A model generated the notes under the pieces. The model was given only the letters and a program-made list of their open reading frames with translations, did not search any database and was not told the DNA's origin. A stretch of DNA of 64,000 nucleotides from Erpobdella octoculata. Its lineage: Eukaryota; Annelida; Clitellata; Hirudinida; Erpobdellidae. Both the position numbers and the translations under genes were made by a program. The DNA lies in the NCBI GenBank assembly GCA_963978895.1, contig OZ022247.1, positions 3,596,452 to 3,660,451 of the forward strand, read 5' to 3'. Positions 1 to 12,306 of the stretch are shown in pieces. Position 1 is the stretch's first letter, and every line of letters begins with the position of its first letter.

Positions 1-230
1 GTATGTACTTTTGTACACAAAAATTGACTGTATGTACTTTTGTATACATGTTTGTATTGACTGCATGTACTTTTATATACATGTTTGTATTGACTGTATG
101 TACTTTTGTACACAAAAATTGACTGTATGTACTTTTGTATACATGTTTGTATTGACTGTATGTACTTTTTTGTATACATGTTTGTATTGACTGTATGTAC
201 TTTTGTATACATGCTTGTATTGACTGTATG
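1..230. repeat. Minisatellite, unit about 33 bp
   Basis: Head-to-tail copies of a unit made of TGTATGTACTTTTGTA, TACATGTTTG and TATTGAC. Some copies use a shorter variant with CACAAAAATTGAC. About seven copies are visible and the array runs off the left edge. An open frame across it is a by-product of the repeat. Confidence 0.85.
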
Positions 231-1000
231 TACCTAATTGAATTTTTGTTTAATTGTCTATATGCACAACGTGCCAAACAAACAATGGAGAAAAAGAAGA
301 AGAAACAGCAATGGCGTGCACGGCGAACATTAGAGAAACTTTTTTGTGGTTCATCGGCTCTTTTCTTAATTTGTTCTCGAGGTGTTCTATAGAAGATTCA
401 TTCTAATAATTAGATTAATTAAAACACACAATAAAGAAACAAACTGATTCTCTAATAGAAAATATTTTATTAAATACTAATGATGTTAAAAATGAATATA
501 AACTAGAGTTAGAGCATGATATTCTCTCTGCCAGTGCTATAAGAATGGATTTTTCAGAATTAATGAAATTATACGAAGAGAGACTAAATAATTTAGCATG
601 GACCGTGGAGGTGCAGTAGAAACTTGAGAAACAAGCAAATCTCCTCACTTGCATTCGCATCACGCCGCTCACATTTCGAAACTACAAGTTTCCTCGGCCG
701 GTAACATCGACAGATATATGCGATAGTTTAGCATATTCTTGAATGATTTATTGAATAGATGCATAAAATTATTAAGTAAACTAGTGTTAAAAATTTTCCT
801 GAAATGTTCGTCTGGAAAGTTTCCACCAGTTAAATTTTACATCGCTAAAGTAAAAAAAAATTAAATAACTAAATTCTGAAGAGGCTTGCAGATTCTATGT
901 TCATACCAAAAAAATAAATAAGAAACAAAAACAATTTGTAAAGAAACTGTCCTAGCAAACAATTGAGCGTATTTAGGTAAATCTTAGGTCATTTTGGCAT
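231..1000. other. No supported gene
   Basis: AT-rich single-copy-looking sequence with many stops in all frames. I see no exon, RNA gene or transposon terminus in it. Confidence 0.5.
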
Positions 1001-1002
1001 GG

Positions 1003-1222
1003 TGGTATGTGGCATAGTGGCATGTGGTATGTGGTATGGTGGTATGGTGGTATGGTGGTATGGTGGTATGGTGGTATGGTGGTATGGTGGTATGGTGGTA
1101 TGGTGGTATGGTGGTATGGTGGTATGGTGGCATGTGGTATGTGGCATGGTGGTATAGTAGCATGGTGGCATGGTGGCTTGTGGCAGAGTGATATGTGGTA
1201 TGTGGCATGGTGGTATGGTAAC
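1003..1222. repeat. GGTATGGT-type minisatellite
   Basis: Dense tandem array of GTATGGTG with CATGTG and TAGTG interruptions at both edges. The open frames on both strands are repeat translations (WYGGMV or HTTIPPY periods) and are not annotated as genes. Confidence 0.85.
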
Positions 1223-1530
1223 ATGGTGCATGGCTTTTCGGTTGTGAGCGATATCGAACTTGGTTTGTTTTCTTGCTTTGCTAGCCACCCAATGGCAAAA
1301 ACGCCCGTCTATGGTAAAAACAGTGGCAATTGTTTAACAGTTCCACTACAGTCACTGTATTTTGCGTTAACACACGCTTTAAAACAGACTCTTTTGATCT
1401 GAAAAGTTGCACAGATTCTATAAAGATTGCTCTTTTTTGCTTCACACATCTTGAAAAAATGCCACAACATAATCGATTGTCAGATCACCAATTTCTAACA
1501 AAATAAAACCCTCAGGCGCCCTTATAAATT
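1205..1530. repeat. Left copy of a diverged tandem duplication
   Basis: This block and 1783-2130 share the same order of landmarks: GGTGGTATGG, CATGGTGCATGGC, CGGTTGTGAGCGATA, CGCCCGTCTATGG, GCGTTAACACACGCTTTAAA, AAAGATTGCTCTTTTTTGC and CGATTGTCAGATCACCAAT. Identity is high but broken by indels. No coding potential is evident. Confidence 0.75.
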
Positions 1531-1676
1531 TCCCATTTTTTAAGCATTTCGCTAGTTGAAAGCAGACCTATGGTGTGCATTAGTGCACGCAGTAGTTAGC
1601 ATGTTAGATACGCACATATATAATAGCAGCCTGAGCCAATAATCTGAGCCGATCTCAAACAACTAAGAAAGGAAAG

Positions 1677-1680
<4 letters not shown>

Positions 1681-1757
<77 letters not shown>
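1681..1757. repeat. (GA)n microsatellite
   Basis: Uninterrupted GA dinucleotide tract between the two copies of the 1.2/1.8 kb duplication. Confidence 0.95.
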
Positions 1758-1762
<5 letters not shown>

Positions 1763-1782
1763 AAAGAGATAATAAAGGTGGC

Positions 1783-2130
1783 AAGGTGGTATGGTGACAT
1801 GGTGCATGGCGTTTCGGTTGTGAGCGATACGGCAAACACGCCCGTCTATGGCAAAAAACAGCCGGATTGGTTTCTGAAAGTTGCCAACATTTTAAAGCGC
1901 CCTTAAAATGGCTTCTGCAGCATACGGCGCTATATAAATTGTCGTATAAAAAAAAGTTTTGATGCTGTCACTTTTGCGTTAACACACGCTTTAAAACAAA
2001 CTCTTTTAATCTGAAAAGTTGCGCAGATTCCATAAAGATTGCTCTTTTTTGCTTCGCACATCTTTAAAAAAATACCACATTAGACAAAACATAGTCGATT
2101 GTCAGATCACCAATTTCCAACAACAACAAA
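1783..2130. repeat. Right copy of a diverged tandem duplication
   Basis: Partner of 1205-1530. It contains extra sequence around 1855-1965, including GGCGCTATATAAATTG, which also occurs near 28,858 and may mark an old SINE tail. Confidence 0.7.
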
Positions 2131-2299
2131 AAAACAATTAGGTAAAGCAATTCTTCAAAAATTATTTAATTTAAAGTTATAACTGAACCAATTAATCACT
2201 AAAAGCATAATACCCTCAGGCCCTTAAAAATTATCATTACCCACTGTCTTATTACTCAGTACTGGCTGGCAAAATTACGGACTCAGATTTACACAATAT

Positions 2300-2382
2300 C
2301 GCAGTCGACAGGATTTGAACCTGTGCGGGCAGAGCCCAAATAGATTTCGAGTCTATCGCCTTAACCACTCGGCCACGACTGC
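2300..2382 (-). tRNA. tRNA-Ser, anticodon CGA
   Basis: On the minus strand the gene starts GCAGTCG at 2382 and pairs with CGACTGC at its 3' end, followed by discriminator G (2300). The D arm is GCCGAGTGGTTAAGGC, the anticodon arm is ATAGA-CTCGAAA-TCTAT, a long serine-type variable arm is present, and the T arm contains GGTTCAAATCC (B box). It is 83 nt, one T longer in the variable arm than the copies at 5416 and 18243. Flanks are mostly unrelated to those copies. Confidence 0.93.
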
Positions 2383-3000
2383 ACGGACTATAGTTTTATA
2401 ACCACTATTATTTGTTTATTCTAAACTTGAAAGGAAAAAATACAAATTTTTAAGCTGGTGCTTTGTTAATTGAATATTTAAAAAAAATTATTTGTTATAA
2501 TCGATTAAATTGAAAAAGCAAAAAAATAAACAAAGTTAATGAAGTCGAGTAGAAAACAACACATCCCTATTTTTGCTTATGTTTATAAATATAGTAATTT
2601 TGTTTTAAATCACTTAAAATAATTATAAACAAATCTGTTGATAAATCATACACATTCTGGATGATTTTTTTAAAAATAACTAAAAAAATTTCAATATTAA
2701 TATTCAATAGTTTTTATTTCTATTTATTAAAAAAATTTGGAAAAAGGATTTCATTGAAAATTATTTTCAATAACATCTTTATCGCTCACTTTTAAGTGCT
2801 TTAAACTTACGGTTTTATATAGAAAAAAGAATATTGAAAGAACTGATAAAGTAGGTTCACGCATATTGCATAATGAACGGAATTTACCGTTTGAAAGTAC
2901 TTTCGATTTTCTTTTTTTCCTTATTTTGTTTCTTGCATACAAAAACGACAGCAAAAAATCCTTTGTACGTGCGTGCATCGTTGCAAGGCATGTGTGAAGA
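2383..3000. other. No supported gene
   Basis: AT-rich sequence, stops in every frame, no recognisable repeat terminus. Confidence 0.5.
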
Positions 3001-3009
3001 TGTTGAGAG

Positions 3010-3150
3010 TGAGAAGGAGTGATAGAGGAAGAGAAATACGAAAGAAAGAAAGAGGGGAAGAGAGAAAGGGAGAGAGGGGGAGAAGGGGAGAGGGAGAGAG
3101 AGAAGGAGAGATGGAGGGAGGGAGAAAACGAGAGGGCAGGAAATAAAAAG
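3010..3150. repeat. GA-rich purine tract
   Basis: Degenerate GAGA, GGGA and GAAA run. The overlapping long frames (Ser/Pro/Leu-rich on minus, Arg/Glu-rich on plus) follow from the composition. Confidence 0.8.
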
Positions 3151-3458
3151 AAAGAAGTTCCAACCAGAAATGTTCTTGCCATAATATGCAGCCTCAACAA
3201 CTCTGAACACGCACAAGTTTCTTTGTGTTAAATCAATGCGGACATCACGTAGACGTAGATAAACACACACTCGTCCATTCAAACAAATAAATCACACTTG
3301 CATTTATTAATCATAATTATCTTTTTTTTATTTTTAATAGCTAAATTTAGACTTTTTTCCCAATATCTTCTCTGAAACACTGACCACGAAAGCTTTTTGA
3401 AATGGACGTTATATGGAAGGGTAAAATGCGCCGAGAGAAATATTACTTTCAAGTTTAC

Positions 3459-3745
3459 TTTTAGTGGTCTCGTCTCTCGAAGAGAAGCAATTAAGCGTTT
3501 CCAAGGAACGAAGAAGCTCATTCAAATTCATTTCATAGCTCTTCGTGACGGTCACATCAAACTGGCATTCGTTGAGACAATTACGTGTTCCTTTCAGGTT
3601 CTCGGAAACAGCTTTAATCTTCAAGGAAGTGGAAAGAAGTTGCGCAGATGTGGGCTTGCCGAGTCGTATTTCGCTTGCTGACAGCCCGATGGAGTCATGG
3701 AGAGACTGTTTTAAAAATTCAAACGCCGTCCATTCAATCGTGGTG
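3459..3745 (-). CDS. Candidate internal exon, product not recognised
   Basis: On the minus strand a frame stays open for about 95 codons between a possible acceptor (CTCTTAG before 3745) and a possible donor (AAAA then GTAAAC at 3458). It is less AT-rich than its surroundings. The translation has ordinary protein composition, including the segment NECQFDVTVTKSYEMNLNEL and a SLETLNCFSSRDE end. I do not recognise a family. The acceptor has only a weak pyrimidine tract, so the start could lie elsewhere. No partner exon was identified nearby. Transcript evidence or a protein search would decide it. Confidence 0.3.
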
Positions 3746-4195
3746 CTAAGAGTCTTCTTTTACTTCTTAATGAGAAAGCAAAATGGTTGTTAACAAGTAG
3801 GTATATATCATAGCGGCTGATGATAGATCAATTTACATGTGAAAAAAAACGCAATTATTCTAAACGATCGACAACAAACCATCTGCCACCTCCATCATAC
3901 AAGCAGGCAGGCAGGCAGGCAAGCAGGCTCGTGATGAGCTCCGACGTAATCCGATTGCAGTCTGGAAAATTTGATTTCCGATGATAAGTCTCTCCGGGAC
4001 GTCAGCCGCACGTGCTGCACGCTAACGAATGTCTTCTTCGACGTCAGCATGTGGTCAGTGCGTAGGCGGAGGTGGCGGTGGTGGTCAGCTCAATCCGCCG
4101 TCCTGCTGTAAATGTTTATAGTTGTTAATTAGCGTTCAACTGTCGTCGTCGTCGTCATCACCATCATCACTTCTTTATCACAATTATCATAACTA
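3746..4195. other. No supported gene; short GCAG and GTC repeats
   Basis: Contains a short CAGG/GCAG run at about 3901-3926 and a GTC run at about 4142-4156. It is locally GC-richer around 3990-4110, without a convincing open frame. Confidence 0.5.
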
Positions 4196-4198
4196 GCA

Positions 4199-4534
4199 GG
4201 GGCGGTCACAGGATTAGTAGTGAAAGGGGGGTCCACACCTCCGAGACCCTCCCCCTTTATCCGTTCCTGACTAGCTGCACCAGCATCGTTATCGTTACTC
4301 TAACGACCGTCATCATTATAACTCTCGCCACCACTACCATCAGTAATCCCACCACTATCATTATCATTGCCCCCAGTACCTACCACCAAAATCACTACTG
4401 TTACACATTCAGCAATTGTGTACTCTTAAATGCTAAGCTTAGTGGGGGTAGTGATAGGTACTTTTCCAAATATTTTTCTAAAAACTTTTTTACTGTTTTT
4501 TTCGGAAACTTTTTGGGGTGACCGCCCACTATCC
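4199..4534. mobile_element. Possible non-autonomous hAT-like element
   Basis: The left edge reads GCAGGGGCGGTCACAGG. The right edge, reverse-complemented, reads AGTGGGCGGTCACCCC. The shared GGGCGGTCAC termini and the GGGGGGTCC stretch just inside resemble hAT MITE ends. I could not find a matching 8-bp target duplication, so the exact ends are uncertain. Confidence 0.35.
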
Positions 4535-4559
4535 TTTCTCACTATATTTCCCCACCACC

Positions 4560-5270
4560 ATCCCAATTGATTCCACCGCCGTTATCATCATTACTCTAAC
4601 AACACATATTATTTTACAACGTATATTATCTATATTATATTTAATAAAAATGTAAAAATATTAACAGCTAATGAAAATTCGTGGTTTTCAAAATTTAGAA
4701 AATTGACATTTTACAGAAGTATCGTATCAACCACTCTGTCTAATCTCATAATTTTAAGATTTCGTCACTTCTCTCACAAGCCAAAGAGCTGTGAAATAAA
4801 TTTTTAATCTCAAATATTGTGTTTATGAGACTGTATGACTGTATGTGATTGTTATAAAATACAGCGATTGTTTTTAAAACATCGGCTCCGTATCTAGCCT
4901 TGAAATGCGCCACCTAGCGAGTGTTTTGACACTTTTTCATTAAACAAAAGAAAACTGCGATAATAAAACTTTTAAGAAACTCGTAACATAAACAGGCAAC
5001 TAATACATCAACAAGCAAACAGTGATTTTGAATTGACATTGTATAGAACTTCTGTATTTATTTAATATTCAATTTTTTAATTCAAAGCAGGCTGTCATTG
5101 ACGTAAATTTAACATTTTCCGGACCGGTGGAGTAGTTTTTCCGCCATTAATATAGTTAACTCGCATGTTAACCCGGAGTTGCCCGGGTTTTTGTTTTGTT
5201 TCTTTTGCCAATAAAACGTAATTTTTTGATAACCGTCTCCTCAAAGAAGACCTAAAAAATGTCAAATTAT
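4560..5270. other. No supported gene
   Basis: AT-rich, no persistent open frame. Confidence 0.45.
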
Positions 5271-5274
5271 GAAA

Positions 5275-5575
5275 TTCCGATTTTCAATTTACTCAATTTA
5301 CGTGGCTGTTGGCTGACTTTTGCAAATAGCTGATTGCTATTGAACCATATTTTGCATAAATTGCGGTAGAAAATCGTGTCGTATCTTGTTTCAAAATTAC
5401 TTCTTTCAAGCCGTTGCAGTCGTGGCCGAGTGGTTAAGGCGATAGACTCGAAATCTATTGGGCTCTGCCCGCACAGGTTCAAATCCTGTCGACTGCGATA
5501 TCGGTTGAATGGCAAATCTGTTTTTCTCTCATTTTGAAATATTAATTGAAGCTTTTTAAATTTTATCGGAAAACA
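5275..5575 (+). repeat. Duplicated tRNA-Ser locus, copy 1
   Basis: The tRNA at 5416 and its flanks match 18,100-18,415. Shared landmarks are CAATTTACGTGGCTG, CTGACTTTTGCAA, CGGTAGAAAAT, GCGATATC and TTTTAAATTTTATCGG. The duplication therefore includes about 130 bp upstream and 75 bp downstream of the tRNA. Confidence 0.8.
5416..5497 (+). tRNA. tRNA-Ser, anticodon CGA
   Basis: 82-nt type II tRNA. The acceptor stem is GCAGTCG with CGACTGC, discriminator G at 5497, and the anticodon CGA is at 5449-5451 in the loop CTCGAAA. It has a long variable arm and the B box GGTTCAAATCC. It decodes UCG. Sequence is identical to the copy at 18243. Confidence 0.96.
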
Positions 5576-6625
5576 ACTGAATCACACTATTGCAACTTCT
5601 GCTCTCTTGCCTTTTTTGTTTGGCGTGATCGTGTGGTTGCTTCTCCGTTTTCTCCATCTTAGCTGGAGTTGGTTAGTTGGCTTGATCACGTAAGCCTGCA
5701 AATGATAGGCGTCAATCGGTCAATTGTTTTGGCAACAGAAATGCCATCATACAGCAGATTATAAGCACTAATCAAACGTTCTACAGGAATGTGGTTTTAG
5801 TTTGGTCACCAAGACCCGAGCTAGACCTAGATTAGCGAAAACAATGATCCTGTGTTTGTTGACTAGAGAAGCTTTCAATGTAATTGTAAGCGTCTGTGAC
5901 ACGTACACCAGAAAATTGTAAGAACGAGGTTCCTATCTTTTATTGCAGCACCCTTTACAAAGCTTCTTTTTATTTCTCCGGTAGCACACACGCTCACATA
6001 CATTTAGGAAAGCACGGACTTTAAAATGGCAGCCGAGTACGAAAACCGCAAATATATAGAACAACACGATTCTCACTGTGAAGATCATTAAAAGAGAGTT
6101 TGTGCGTCTAAAATGTATTGTGTTATTCAATAAATATTTAAATAAAGTTAAATAAATTGTTTTGAGAATCGGTCGTCTTTTTCTAATGCTGCAGCCGGTT
6201 TTAATTATTTATACAAATCGGTCCATGGAGTTTTAAAAGCTAGACGATGAAAATGACTGCACTATTATACTATACATATATATATATATACATTTAATAC
6301 TTGTGTGGGCGTTTATTTTTACAAAGGTTTCACAAGTCGTAGAATCTTAATAAATAAACTACTTTTACGTTCCACAAACATCTCCATTTAAAAATTGCTT
6401 TCAAAAAATTCTGAAGGCAATTTATTTCATTTCATTTCACTGCACCCCTGAAACTGACCGGCTATCGAGATGTGTTTTGAAATTTTCTCGATCTGAATAA
6501 AAGTGTAACGAAAGGCTTGGATCTCATCAAAGCTGTTCAACGTAATCAATTAATTGATCTTGACTGACAGCATAGGCGTAAAGTTCGGGGAGCGAAAGGG
6601 TCAGTTTCCACGGATAAAATCTTGC
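5576..6625. other. No supported gene
   Basis: AT-rich, with a short TA run near 6272-6290. No exon or transposon end could be supported. Confidence 0.45.
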
Positions 6626-6628
6626 CCC

Positions 6629-6631
<3 letters not shown>

Positions 6632-6707
<76 letters not shown>

Positions 6708-6711
6708 TAGG

Positions 6712-6794
<83 letters not shown>

Positions 6795-6803
6795 AGAGAG
6801 AGA
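6632..6803. repeat. (GA)n microsatellite, interrupted
   Basis: Two long GA tracts separated by an imperfect GATAGATAGGGAGAGAGAAA segment near 6702-6722. The Ser/Leu and Arg/Glu frames over it are artefacts. Confidence 0.95.
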
Positions 6804-6809
6804 TAAAAG

Positions 6810-7785
6810 AATACAACAGGTCAGAAAAAAACACTGAACAACACTGATAAAAATTGCAAGGCACATGTCAACTTGATTGCCAAGTTTATTGCATTCACAA
6901 CGTACACATAAAGTACATTGAATAGAAACCTTATTAGAACAAGTCCAGGTTGTCAAATAACAGTAAAAAGTAAGAAAAACATAATAATAAACTAAATATA
7001 ACTCGATACTAATAAATAAATTAAATGTAAACAACCTTAACTTTTATACTTTTAGACGATATTGTATGCTATGAATATCGAATAAGCATACAATAAAAAC
7101 AAATTTTTTGAATCTGAAACAAATGCAAGCCTGTTATAATAACAATAATTTAATTTTAATTAATTTAAAATTTTTTGAATATTTAATTATGAATCATTGA
7201 CTCGTGAATACAGCTGAAATAGAACCAATTCAACTTGCGCTGACTCCGACATTTCATGAAACGTCATACTGACGACTTGAGACGATTCAATCTTCGAAAT
7301 CTTCGTAAATGACCTTCTAGTCTAAACTAAACACGGAGCCGCAAAACATCAAGTTTGAATAGAAAAAAGTGATGGAATGAAAATTTTCACCAAAATGAAG
7401 TTTTCTGAAGAATTTAATCATCGAAGGATATCCGGAAGTTTTGGTGGAAAGCGACCTCAAAAAAACCAAACAGGCAAAGGTCACGTCAAAACTTAAATAA
7501 AAGATTCTAATAAAATGCGCCAAAACAAATATCTTTTATTTATCAGACGGTATATTTAGCTTTTATAATAAAAATACGACATAATTTATGCGTTTTTAGT
7601 AACGTTACTAGATAAGTGCATGATTTATGCATCTTCTGTAACATTTATAAATAAGTGCGTAATAACTTATGCGTTAAATGGTCGCTAAATAACAGCAAGT
7701 GTTTTTTTGGCAAAATTGATACAAACAACATAATATAAAATTTTGGAGTGCTTAAAAAAAGTAATTTATGGTAATAATGGGTTTG
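6810..7785. other. No supported gene
   Basis: AT-rich sequence with many stops on both strands. No feature supported. Confidence 0.45.
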
Positions 7786-7806
7786 CCAATAGTTGTTATA
7801 ATTACA

Positions 7807-7963
7807 GGGCGAATACGGGAAAAGGGTCCTGGAGGTCCAGACATCACTTTCGATGCCAAAATTCCACGTCACTTATTAGCATCTTCTATGCTAAATGTCA
7901 AACGCCTAGACAAGCGCCCTGCGCGTCGTGTAGCGAGGCCATTATTAATGGAGGCTGTAGGTA
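7807..7963 (+). CDS. Weak candidate exon, product not recognised
   Basis: GC content rises here. An acceptor-like TTGTTATAATTACAG ends at 7806, and a frame stays open to about 7963, reading GRIREKGPGGPDITFDAKIP and ending LLMEAV before GTAGTAG, a possible donor. No domain is recognisable. The low AT content and splice-like ends are the only support. Confidence 0.2.
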
Positions 7964-7964
7964 G

Positions 7965-8720
7965 TAGCGTGTTTCGGTAGACTCGTGTTTTTAGTGAAAT
8001 TTTCGTTGTTAATAAAGTTTTGTTGTTTCGCACTATACTATTGTCAGTGTGTTTGTTGCGTTGCCCACTGAAGGAAGTCACTGGATTCAGTTTGAGTTTA
8101 TAACAATATTTTATCGAAAAAATCTTTTCATCGAAAAATATTTTGCAAAACATTTTTAGTCGTCGAATAAAAAAATTATAAAGGGTTTTAAAATAAAAAA
8201 GTTTTTTACGGGTTTCTTGTTTCCAATAAATGTTTGAGTTATTTATTGATAATATATTTTCTTCACATTTTGTATACATGCTCTTGCTTGATGACAATTC
8301 AATAAGTTTTGCAAAAACAAAATTAAAAAAAAGTTGATGTTGAACTTTGAGTTTTAATAAAATAAAAGCATTTGATTTAAAAACTTTGTTTTTAAATTGT
8401 TCACTTGTTTTCAAGTTGAAGGCAATGGCGTGTTTTGTTTTGTTGGACAGCAGCGTGGAATCAAATGGTTTGTAATCATTGTTAAGGTAATCAGTCTGAG
8501 TTTGTGATTGGACTCATTTCTGCGGGCTGCACAACGGCACAAACATACATTAATTACTTTCTTCCAGAACAGATTTTGCCTAATTAAGATGAACAAGAAA
8601 GCTCAAAATGACCTTATTGAACAAAAACGCCAAGACTTACTTGAGTGTGAGATTCTTAGAAACGGTAAAAAATTAAAAAAAAATTTATTAAGGAGAGGAA
8701 GATAGTGGTATAAAGGAAGG
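7965..8720. other. No supported gene
   Basis: AT-rich. A 181-aa minus-strand frame over it is Lys/Phe/Asn-rich, as expected by chance at this composition. Confidence 0.4.
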
Positions 8721-8726
8721 ATAGAA

Positions 8727-8785
8727 AGAAAAAAAAAGAAAGAGAAAAAAAGAAAAAAAAAGAAAGAGAAAAAAAGAAAAAAAGA
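8727..8785. repeat. AAAGA-rich simple repeat
   Basis: Imperfect AAAGAAAGAG and AAAAAGAAAA repeats. Confidence 0.8.
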
Positions 8786-8885
8786 GAAGAATACAAATGA
8801 AAGTATTAAAAAAAGTGAAAGTTAATTTAAAAATTTAAAAATATGCTTTAAAATAGCTGAAGAATTTCATAGCAACATCGTATCG

Positions 8886-9602
8886 CAGCGACGGATCTAG
8901 GATTTTCTGGTGGGGGGATGATCTAAACAAAACTTGAAAAGAGATTTTTTACAAGTTACGAAACAAACAGTATGCACAAAGACAACATTCAAAACAGAAG
9001 TCAAATTTCTATAATAAAAAACTCTACAGTGCAAAATCAAGACGCCTATTCTTGCTGGCTGCAGATCTATTAATAACGTTACCTGTTTTTAAAGTCAATG
9101 TGTTATGTTATATAATAAATAATGTTAGGTCAATTAAAGCTCATCTGTGGTTCTGTTCAGGGGTGAAAAATAATTGCAGATATTCAGCTAACAGGATATT
9201 ATTCAACAAGTATGATAAATACTGCTTCCATCACCTAATCTAATTACTCATATCGTGTGTGAGCTAATAAAAATAAATTAAAATGAATTGGAAAAATCTT
9301 GGTAAGAAAGCTCAAGCAACCGGGTAGGATGAAAATATGTTAATTATTCATCAAGCTAGGACAGATACGAGTTCGATCGGATGGACCGAAGGTACTAAAA
9401 GATTGAGAAATATTAGCAGGGATAAACATAAGTAGATATAATTCAAAAAGTATGATAAATACTGTTTTCATCAATTAATCTAAATACTCAATCATGGGTG
9501 AGCTAGAAAAGATATTTTTTTGGTGGAAAAATCTTGGAGGGGGCCGTAGCCTATCCACGCCTATGGATGCATCCCCCCATTCCCCATTTGGATCCGTCGG
9601 TG
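8886..9602. mobile_element. Non-autonomous hAT-like element
   Basis: The left end reads CAGCGACGGATCTAGGATTT; the right end, reverse-complemented, reads CACCGACGGATCC. A GGGGGGATG block lies just inside each end. The flanks TCGTATCG (8878-8885) and TCGTAAAA (9603-9610) match at 5 of 8 positions and may be a decayed 8-bp target duplication. The interior of about 700 bp has no open frame of note and no transposase, so it would move only with enzyme from elsewhere. Confidence 0.6.
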
Positions 9603-9610
9603 TCGTAAAA

Positions 9611-12060
9611 TTATTACCCTGGCAAATAGTAGACAAAAAGGTGTGTAGTTAATATGGTGATGAGCAATTTTGTCGTCATTGCTTCTTTAATTCATTTTTT
9701 AATAATTTTTGTTTAAATTAAAATTAAACTTTAATTTTTTTGAAGTTGATTATTTTTAGATTGATAGATAGATTGATCTTCCAAGTTTCTAAACGTCCGT
9801 GGACATACCATGGACATCCGGACAAGTGAAAGTTACTAAAAGCATGTAATAATATGCGATTGATAAACCAGACAAATTTGAAAATATAAAATAGAGTTTA
9901 ATATAATTGATAAGATAATATCAAACTTTAACTTACTATAAATTTAGAAAAAAAAAGTTAGAAAAGAAGACACTACAAATTAAAAGTTATAGCTAGCTGC
10001 CTTGTGGAAAAAGTTGCACGCGGTTGGAATATTTGGAATAATGGTTATGATTTTATGATAACCAGGATTGACAAGAAACAACAGGTTTGTCTAAAATGCC
10101 ATGCAATAAAAAAGGCTCTTATCTAAATAATGGCTGGATGTATAAGTCCTGAACAAGATTGAGAACAATTTCACGACTGTGTTTATTGGATTATTATTTT
10201 ATTTTTAAATGTTTCTACAGACTGGAAACTCCTCTATTTTGTTTATTTTCTTTAAAAAAAACTTTATTTTGATTTTTTTTAAATCGTATCCTTAATTTTG
10301 AAACGTATAGTTTATATTAGATTTCATCTAGTTGCATTGTGGCGGTGTTTTGTACTGCAATTGTTTCATTGAAGTTAATGTTAGGTGGTCCGTGAATGAG
10401 CCAAACTCATTTTTTTCTTCTTATATTGGTCAAAATTGAAACATGGCCAAAGTGAAAACGACCAAATCAAGCAGCTGAACTGATAATAATATTTCAAAAA
10501 TACCAAAAAACAAGGTTTACCATTTCGTTGCATCATAACTTCTTTTCATTAAGTTATAAATAAAATAAATTCATCGTACAAATCCTCCATATGTAAGTTC
10601 AGATGCGTAAGAAACTGAGGTTTGCACTTTTCATCACCGGAAGTCATTTTAAGAATACCGGATACCGGGGAACGTGCGATTGCTTCTTAAATCTTTGAAT
10701 TCGAATGAAATTAAATAAAATATTTTAAAATAAAAAAAATCTGAAACAGCTGCAATTAGAAAAATTACTTGACCTCTGTAAAAAGTCAAGGCTGATCGAT
10801 TTTGGATTAATTAGTCATCGTTTATGGAACAGTGTGGCTATTTCTATTAAATGGACAAAAATGTGTCTTATAAAAATATTCTCTAATGAGATATTTTAAC
10901 AATTTTAGCAAACATTATTTGTAAACTGGTTTTCCACCAAAACGTTACATCAACAAATCAGCTGTGTCGTCTCGTGTCACGTCACGTCCCATATTATACT
11001 AATAATGAGCTAATTTGAATTTTACAATATTTGTTTTTTTTGTGTCTGATAATTTTTGGATTTCTCCAGAACAATAACGATCGTTCAAAACTGAACAAAT
11101 ATGAAAACAAAAAGCAAACAAAAATGTTGTTGTGTTTTTAGATCTCATCGTTTGTTTTCCTTAAACATTCATAAAGCCTTTGTGCTGTAGCACAGTGAAC
11201 AAACAATCCAGAACAGCCTTCCTAAAATCAATGAACATTTTGTATTTATTCTTCATAAAGAAGTTTATGAGATTTTGTGGGAGAGAGGATTGATGGCTGT
11301 TACATGCACGTGAGTAAGTCATGTCTTTGAGAAATTGTCACCTCTGATGCTGTTATGGCACCCAACAGTCCTTCATTATTTTTTATATATGAAACATTTT
11401 ATATTTAACTAACATTTTTAACGTTGCCTGGACATTTTAGAGGGTTTTATCTCGTATTTTATTTCTGTATCGCTTTTTCTCTCTATCCCTAACCATAGAC
11501 TTAACCAAAGCCTTAAACCTATGGCCAAGGTACCTCTGTGGTTGGAGTATGAAGTCGAAATTTTCTCAAAACTATCTCTATGAGGTTGTGTACTATATGA
11601 AAACATACTCGATAGTAATTTATTGATAACCAGCACTTTACGCACGATTCGTGCCCTAAGCTTGCGAAGCGTGTGTATTTTTCAGTCAGTCGCAGATGAT
11701 TTTGTACTTGAGAACGTTTTTAGACTGGCCTTCTCTTTGATTAGCTGATATTGGAAAAAACCGTCTACGAAAAAAAACAATTTTTATATGGAAATCTACA
11801 TTGTTGTAGATTCTACAACAATAAAAAACAACAAGTACAATATCTAAAACTACAAACACAGCAACAACAGCAACGAAAACAACAACAACAACATTAACAC
11901 AACAGTAGTAGCAAGTGGACAAACACGTACCGATGGAATTTCATTGCTTACACATATAAGGGGATTGTTTACACGGACCAACCCCAAATCCAATCCGCGC
12001 TGTTTTATTGAACGCTCGCTGTGGTCTAGTGTAGAGGCGCTGAAGAAATACACGAAGAGA
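9611..12060. other. No supported gene
   Basis: About 2.4 kb of AT-rich sequence without a persistent frame or a recognised terminus. A CAA-rich stretch lies at 11,855-11,915. At 11,630-11,690 there is CCAGCACTTTACGCAC and GCGAAGCGTGTG, which also occur at 16,495-16,535, so a fragment of a dispersed repeat is present. Confidence 0.45.
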
Positions 12061-12083
12061 GTGTTACGCCCGCTTGTAACGTA

Positions 12084-12306
12084 CACATTCATGTAAGCCA
12101 CACATCCATGTAAACCACATATCCATGTAAACCACACATTCATGTAAACCACACATCCATGTAAACCACACATTCATGTAAACCACACATCCATGTAAAC
12201 CACCCATCCATGTAAACCACACATTCATGTAAACCACACATCCATGTAAACCACATATCCATGTAAACCACACATCCATGTAAACCACACATCCATGTAA
12301 ACCACG
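12084..12306. repeat. 17-bp minisatellite
   Basis: About 13 copies of ATGTAAACCACACATCC with mainly C/T and A/C variants. The minus-strand frames with the period VYMDVWFTWMCGLHG are translations of this 17-mer in rotating frame. Confidence 0.93.

Noticed and set aside
7869..8414. 181-aa minus-strand frame
   Set aside because: Lys/Phe/Asn/Leu-rich, as expected in AT-rich noncoding DNA; it overlaps the opposite-strand candidate exon and has no domain.
11418..11645. 75-aa minus-strand frame with ordinary composition
   Set aside because: No domain, no start or splice context, and it ends in a repeat fragment shared with 16.5 kb.
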